DNA of 64,000 nt, taken from NCBI GenBank assembly GCA_016787895.1, contig JAEUTN010000001.1, positions 1 to 64,000 of the forward strand, written 5' to 3'. The notes under the pieces are model-generated. The model was given only the letters and a program-made list of their open reading frames with translations. It made no database searches and had not been told where the DNA came from. The translations under genes and the position numbers were made by a program. Of the stretch, positions 60,649-64,000 are shown in pieces. Numbering within the stretch: position 1 is the stretch's first letter; the number at the start of each line of letters is the position of its first letter. This DNA comes from Bacteroidia bacterium. GTDB taxonomy: Bacteria > Bacteroidota > Bacteroidia > B-17B0 > Aurantibacillaceae.

Positions 60649-63387
60649 TTAATCCTGGGCTAAAACAATTACCTTGAACACTTTTGAGTTCAAGTCTCGA
60701 TCTACTCTTACAAAATACACACCCGGTAAAAGATTTTGAATTTCGGTTTCAAAAGCATTTTCAGAGTTCAGCACCGCTTTGCTCACACATTGGCCTTGTT
60801 CGTTGTAAATTTTATACTCCACCACATCTTCTGAAGTGATTTTAAAGGTTCCTGTATTTGGGTTTGGAAACAGCTTAATTTCGTTCGCAAACACTTCGTC
60901 TTCCAGCCAGGTTAAGCACTCTGCCACACTCACCTGAACACTGCCTGTGTTTTCGCAGGAATAAACATTTGTACCCGTGAAGGAATACACGGTGGTTTGA
61001 GCCGGACTCACCGAAATAAGACTACCCGTTTGGGAAGTGCTCCAACTATAGCTTGAAGCACCGGCAGCGGTTAAAAAAACAGGCACTTCACCACTACATA
61101 TTAAACTGCTGCTTGCACTCACCGAAAGAGAAGGCAGTGGAAGCACGGTAATATTTATCTGAGCGCTTGTTGTGCAAACTATAAAATTATAAGGTGTGGA
61201 AGTTGTTACAGTATAAATAGTACTTACCAGAGGCGACACCGCCAAACTGTTTTGAGTGGTACCTGTGTTTACCCACAGAAAAGTGGTGTTGGAATGTCCG
61301 CTGGCGCTTAATACCATGGTGCTGCCGAGACAAATGGAATCGTTTGGACTAAAACTGACGGAAGGAGAAAACACATTCACCCCAACGGTTGCCATGTTTA
61401 CACAATTTCCCGATCCTCCACTCCCCAATACGCTATAAACAGTATTTGCCAGCGGGTTGACCTGAAGTGAGGCCCCTATCGCCCCCACGTTCCAGGTGTA
61501 TGAATTCGCTCCGCTCGCAGTTAAAGTGCAGGACTCACCGGCACAAATGTCGCTGTGGCTGGTGCTTGCCAATACCACCGGAGATTGAAAAACAGTAATT
61601 GTTAGAACGGAAGAAGAAGCACAGGAATAAGAATTGACCCCGGTTAAGGTGTACTGTGTGCTTTGGACGGGTGCTACTGTAACGTTAGGTGCCGTTAAGT
61701 TGCCAGGCTGCCAGGTGTATGCAGAGGCGCCTGCTCCCATCAAAACAATACTACTGCCTGAACAAATGGAAGTTTGAGCCGCGCTGGCGATGACCACCGG
61801 CGTGGGTTGAGGAAGCACTGAAAGACTGGCCTGACCAATGCAAGGCGCATCGAAGGCCAGCACAGAATACACCGAGTTGGCCGTTGGCGTAACAACAATG
61901 GAAGATGTTCCAATTGTGCCTGAAGGTTGCCAGGTATACTGAGTAGCGCTGGAAAAGGCTTGTATGGTATAGGTATTTCCGGTGCAAATCAGCGTAGGAC
62001 TGATTACCAGGCTGACCGGCAAGGGTGACACCAGGATTTGAACCGTTGTTTGACTCATGCCACAAGAGTTGAATCCATCGATTGTGTAGGTAGAGCTCAC
62101 ACTGGGTGAAAACGGCACCTGGTTTTGAACTCCACCAGATATTGTATAGAAATTAGCACCACTTGCTGAAATACTCACGCTTGCCCCCAGACACACAGAA
62201 CCTGAGGGAAGTACCGCAACGCTGAGCGAAGGTACAGCAGTCTCTATATAAACGGAAGCCGTGGTGTACATCAAACATCCCAACGAATGTGTAGCCACCA
62301 GGGTATAATTGGCACTGGTGTTTGGCGTAAAGGTGACCAGGGGATTGTTGGAGCCTGAAAAATTTCCTGAGGGCAACCAGGTATAGGTGTTCGCACCCGC
62401 TCCGGAAAGAGTAATGCTGCTACCCAAACAAATCGTATCCGATGGTAGTACGTTAATTGTGAGTGGAAGTGAATTCGTGGAATAAGAAAAACTTACGCTT
62501 CCTGCCAGGGAATTAAAAGCATAAAACCAGGGGTTGCTGAAGTAATTCAAATCAATATAACTCGAGCCCCCTCCGCCCCCTCCACTTTGGGTCTGTACTA
62601 AGCTTGATGTAGCCCCTGCCATGCCTCCTGCCCCACCATAATACCCGCCACCGCCACCTCCTGCTCCATAAACACCACCCGTTCCGCCGCCACTTCCTCC
62701 TTGTCCTAAACTACCGGCACTCCCGTTTGCGCCATTACCGTTTCCTGAGACCAATCCTCCGGAATTTGTTCCAGCACCTGAACCACCGGTGCCGTATGCA
62801 TTTGCAGTACCCGGAGCACAGGAACCCAGTCCGCCTAATGCAGCACCTGTACCTCCTTCACCTCCGTAGCCATATGGGTTGACACACAAGGTGCCAAAAG
62901 CACCACCACCCATTCCACCATATGGATTATTCCAATTTCCCGAACCGGCACCGCCGCCGCCGCCCGCCACCATAACCCTATTTGCGAGCCCATTTCCCCC
63001 AATTCGAATATCTGTTGCGCCTCCTCCACCTGCACCAATGGTCAAAGCTCCGGTTCCGCCGGATCCTCCTCCATTATAACCACCATTTAATAATGTACCC
63101 TGTCCGCCAACTGTGATGTAAATTAGTTGTCCCGGCGTGGTGGTTAAAACTCCCCGAACTCTCCCTCCATCACCACCTCCCACAATGATTGATCCGCCTT
63201 TTGCTCCGTTTGCCTGAACAGTTATGATTCCCACACAAGGCGGAACCACAAAGGTTTGAGTTGAGCCTGTATATGTAAACGTTTGAACTGTTACGCTTTG
63301 TGAAAATAAAGACTGCTGTATTCCAAATAGCAGAACAATGCAATGAAGTAATGAAAACAGAGGAATTTTTTGATTGGTTGTCTTCAT
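60649..63387 (-). CDS. Large glycine-rich T9SS surface protein, copy 2
   Basis: I start at ATG 63387 (MKTTNQKIPLFSLLHCIVLL, signal peptide), giving 912 residues. A Gly-rich domain (about 30-260, with GDGGRVRGVLTTTPGQLIYI and NRVMVAGGGGG) is followed by seven Ig/PKD-like repeats (for example ICSGSSIVLMGAGASAYTW) and a T9SS sorting domain almost identical in DNA to copy 1 (about 12 differences in 225 bases), while the repeats have diverged far more. One extra repeat explains most of the length difference. The protein should be exported and anchored at the surface by T9SS. Confidence 0.85.
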   Translation of the reverse strand: MKTTNQKIPLFSLLHCIVLLFGIQQSLFSQSVTVQTFTYTGSTQTFVVPPCVGIITVQANGAKGGSIIVGGGDGGRVRGVLTTTPGQLIYITVGGQGTLLNGGYNGGGSGGTGALTIGAGGGGATDIRIGGNGLANRVMVAGGGGGAGSGNWNNPYGGMGGGAFGTLCVNPYGYGGEGGTGAALGGLGSCAPGTANAYGTGGSGAGTNSGGLVSGNGNGANGSAGSLGQGGSGGGTGGVYGAGGGGGGYYGGAGGMAGATSSLVQTQSGGGGGGSSYIDLNYFSNPWFYAFNSLAGSVSFSYSTNSLPLTINVLPSDTICLGSSITLSGAGANTYTWLPSGNFSGSNNPLVTFTPNTSANYTLVATHSLGCLMYTTASVYIETAVPSLSVAVLPSGSVCLGASVSISASGANFYTISGGVQNQVPFSPSVSSTYTIDGFNSCGMSQTTVQILVSPLPVSLVISPTLICTGNTYTIQAFSSATQYTWQPSGTIGTSSIVVTPTANSVYSVLAFDAPCIGQASLSVLPQPTPVVIASAAQTSICSGSSIVLMGAGASAYTWQPGNLTAPNVTVAPVQSTQYTLTGVNSYSCASSSVLTITVFQSPVVLASTSHSDICAGESCTLTASGANSYTWNVGAIGASLQVNPLANTVYSVLGSGGSGNCVNMATVGVNVFSPSVSFSPNDSICLGSTMVLSASGHSNTTFLWVNTGTTQNSLAVSPLVSTIYTVTTSTPYNFIVCTTSAQINITVLPLPSLSVSASSSLICSGEVPVFLTAAGASSYSWSTSQTGSLISVSPAQTTVYSFTGTNVYSCENTGSVQVSVAECLTWLEDEVFANEIKLFPNPNTGTFKITSEDVVEYKIYNEQGQCVSKAVLNSENAFETEIQNLLPGVYFVRVDRDLNSKVFKVIVLAQD

Positions 63388-63408
63388 GACAAATAAGGAC
63401 TCAAACAA

Positions 63409-63774
63409 ATTTAATACAATTTTTCAATGACATAAACCCTTGTTCACGCTTTGCAATTGACACAAATAATTCATTGCTTTTAATACCCTTGAAACAATTG
63501 AATATTTTTCAAACCGCAGATCCTAACGCTCCGCCATATAAGCCCTCTCTTTTAATGATCCAGCATACGTGTGATTACAAGATATGGATAAACCTGATTT
63601 GTTGAGCGCCAGATAAAAACCAGACTCAGAAATCCACATCTAAAACTTAACCACTTATTGGCTTGATTTGGTTTAAGCTCTTCATTCCACTTTCAACACA
63701 AGCCATATTTGTTATTTCTTCCAAAATCTTTTTTATTGGCTGCGGTTTTATACTTTTGAATAAACTAATCCTTT
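63409..63774. other. Spacer 2 before the CoA-transferase gene
   Basis: This gene-free stretch holds TAAATTTG on the minus strand at 63406-63413, a possible -7 element of the glycine-rich gene. At 63538-63575 lies a degraded fragment of the CoA-transferase 5' end (AAGCCCTCTCTTTTA and CGTGTG blocks), and from 63580 the sequence repeats spacer 1. Confidence 0.65.
63751..63758 (+). promoter_or_regulatory. -7 promoter element of the CoA-transferase gene
   Basis: TACTTTTG fits TAnnTTTG, 17 nt before the ATG. It is also present before the pseudogene fragment at 60448-60455. No clear -33 motif is seen. Confidence 0.5.
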
Positions 63775-64000
63775 ATGCCCTACGTCTCCGTTGAACAAGC
63801 CCTCTCTTTTATACAATCCGGCATGCGTGTGTTTTTGCACGGCAGTGCTGCCACACCCATCCATTTAATCAAACACCTTATTGCGCAAAAAGCACGTTAC
63901 AATAATGTTGAGCTGGTGAGTATTTCACAAAAAGGGGTTGACCTTAACGATCATTCCCTGAAGGACCATTTTTATATCAATTCACTTTTTGTTTCGGAGG
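63775..64000 (+). CDS. Acetyl-CoA hydrolase/transferase family protein (5' part)
   Basis: The frame runs off the window after 75 codons: MPYVSVEQALSFIQSGMRVF, LHGSAATPIHLIKHLIAQKA and NVELVSISQKGVDLND. The GMRVFLHGSAATP segment is the N-terminal pattern of the acetyl-CoA hydrolase / 4-hydroxybutyrate CoA-transferase family. The active-site Glu lies beyond the window, so the exact reaction is open. A broken copy of the start is at 60472. Confidence 0.8.
   Translation, partial: MPYVSVEQALSFIQSGMRVFLHGSAATPIHLIKHLIAQKARYNNVELVSISQKGVDLNDHSLKDHFYINSLFVSE

Noticed and set aside
57634-63840. Composite transposon or insertion sequence
   Set aside because: The repeats are explained by a tandem duplication with a visible junction; there is no transposase and there are no terminal inverted repeats.

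Overview
The window reads as chromosomal DNA of a Bacteroidota bacterium, probably a Flavobacteriales/Sphingobacteriales-type gliding or T9SS-bearing lineage. The reasons are a gldD lipoprotein gene, four secreted proteins ending in type IX secretion sorting domains (LFPNPNTGTFKI-type), the fused str-S10-spc-alpha ribosomal cluster without tuf, the rpmB-rpmG-DUF4295-ftsY block, and repeated TAnnTTTG promoter elements with a TTG/TTTG about 20 nt upstream, which is the Bacteroidota sigma factor signature.

Layout. 1-3.8 kb: a poorly explained left edge, then ssb-gldD, a convergent Rieske-like lipoprotein and an S41 processing protease. 4.0-21.5 kb: one minus-strand run of 31 translation genes (rpsL to rplQ), with its main promoter before rpsL and a second consensus promoter in the rpsN-rpsH gap. 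21.5-24.3 kb: a small unknown ORF and rpsA with tandem terminators. 24.4-32.4 kb: pbpC and a giant alpha-2-macroglobulin gene. 32.5-36.3 kb: ruvB, a methyltransferase, an acyltransferase and a CDF metal exporter. 36.4-39.9 kb: two paralogous T9SS proteins flanking a csp-rhlE cold-shock pair. 40-42.6 kb: cytochrome c, DUF2141, a STAS-like protein, a cluster of repeats and hairpins, tRNA-Leu(GAG) and rplS. 42.7-50.7 kb: CNNM/CBS protein, TPMT-like methyltransferase, class III aminotransferase, cupin, outer-membrane protein, serine beta-lactamase-like protein and a large envelope protein. 50.8-57.7 kb: a MazEF-like toxin-antitoxin, ftsY, small ribosomal genes, ribD, ffh, a repeat array with a GxxExxY gene, and folD. 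57.7-64 kb: two large glycine-rich T9SS proteins and the start of a CoA-transferase gene.

The least ordinary parts lie at the right. First, a GxxExxY (PDDEXK-like) gene sits between eight roughly 65-bp repeats on its left and an inverted copy of the same repeat on its right, which ends directly at the folD start codon. Two of the repeats carry the same 18-bp palindrome. Second, the two big T9SS genes arose by tandem duplication of about 3 kb. The junction survives as a 135-bp chimera between the 5' end of the CoA-transferase gene and the 3' end of folD. Smaller points are an 8-codon GC-rich hairpin insert in the MazF toxin, a Tyr/Asp-rich insert in the alpha-2-macroglobulin, a Rieske-like lipoprotein without its metal ligands, and the absence of gldE between ssb and gldD.
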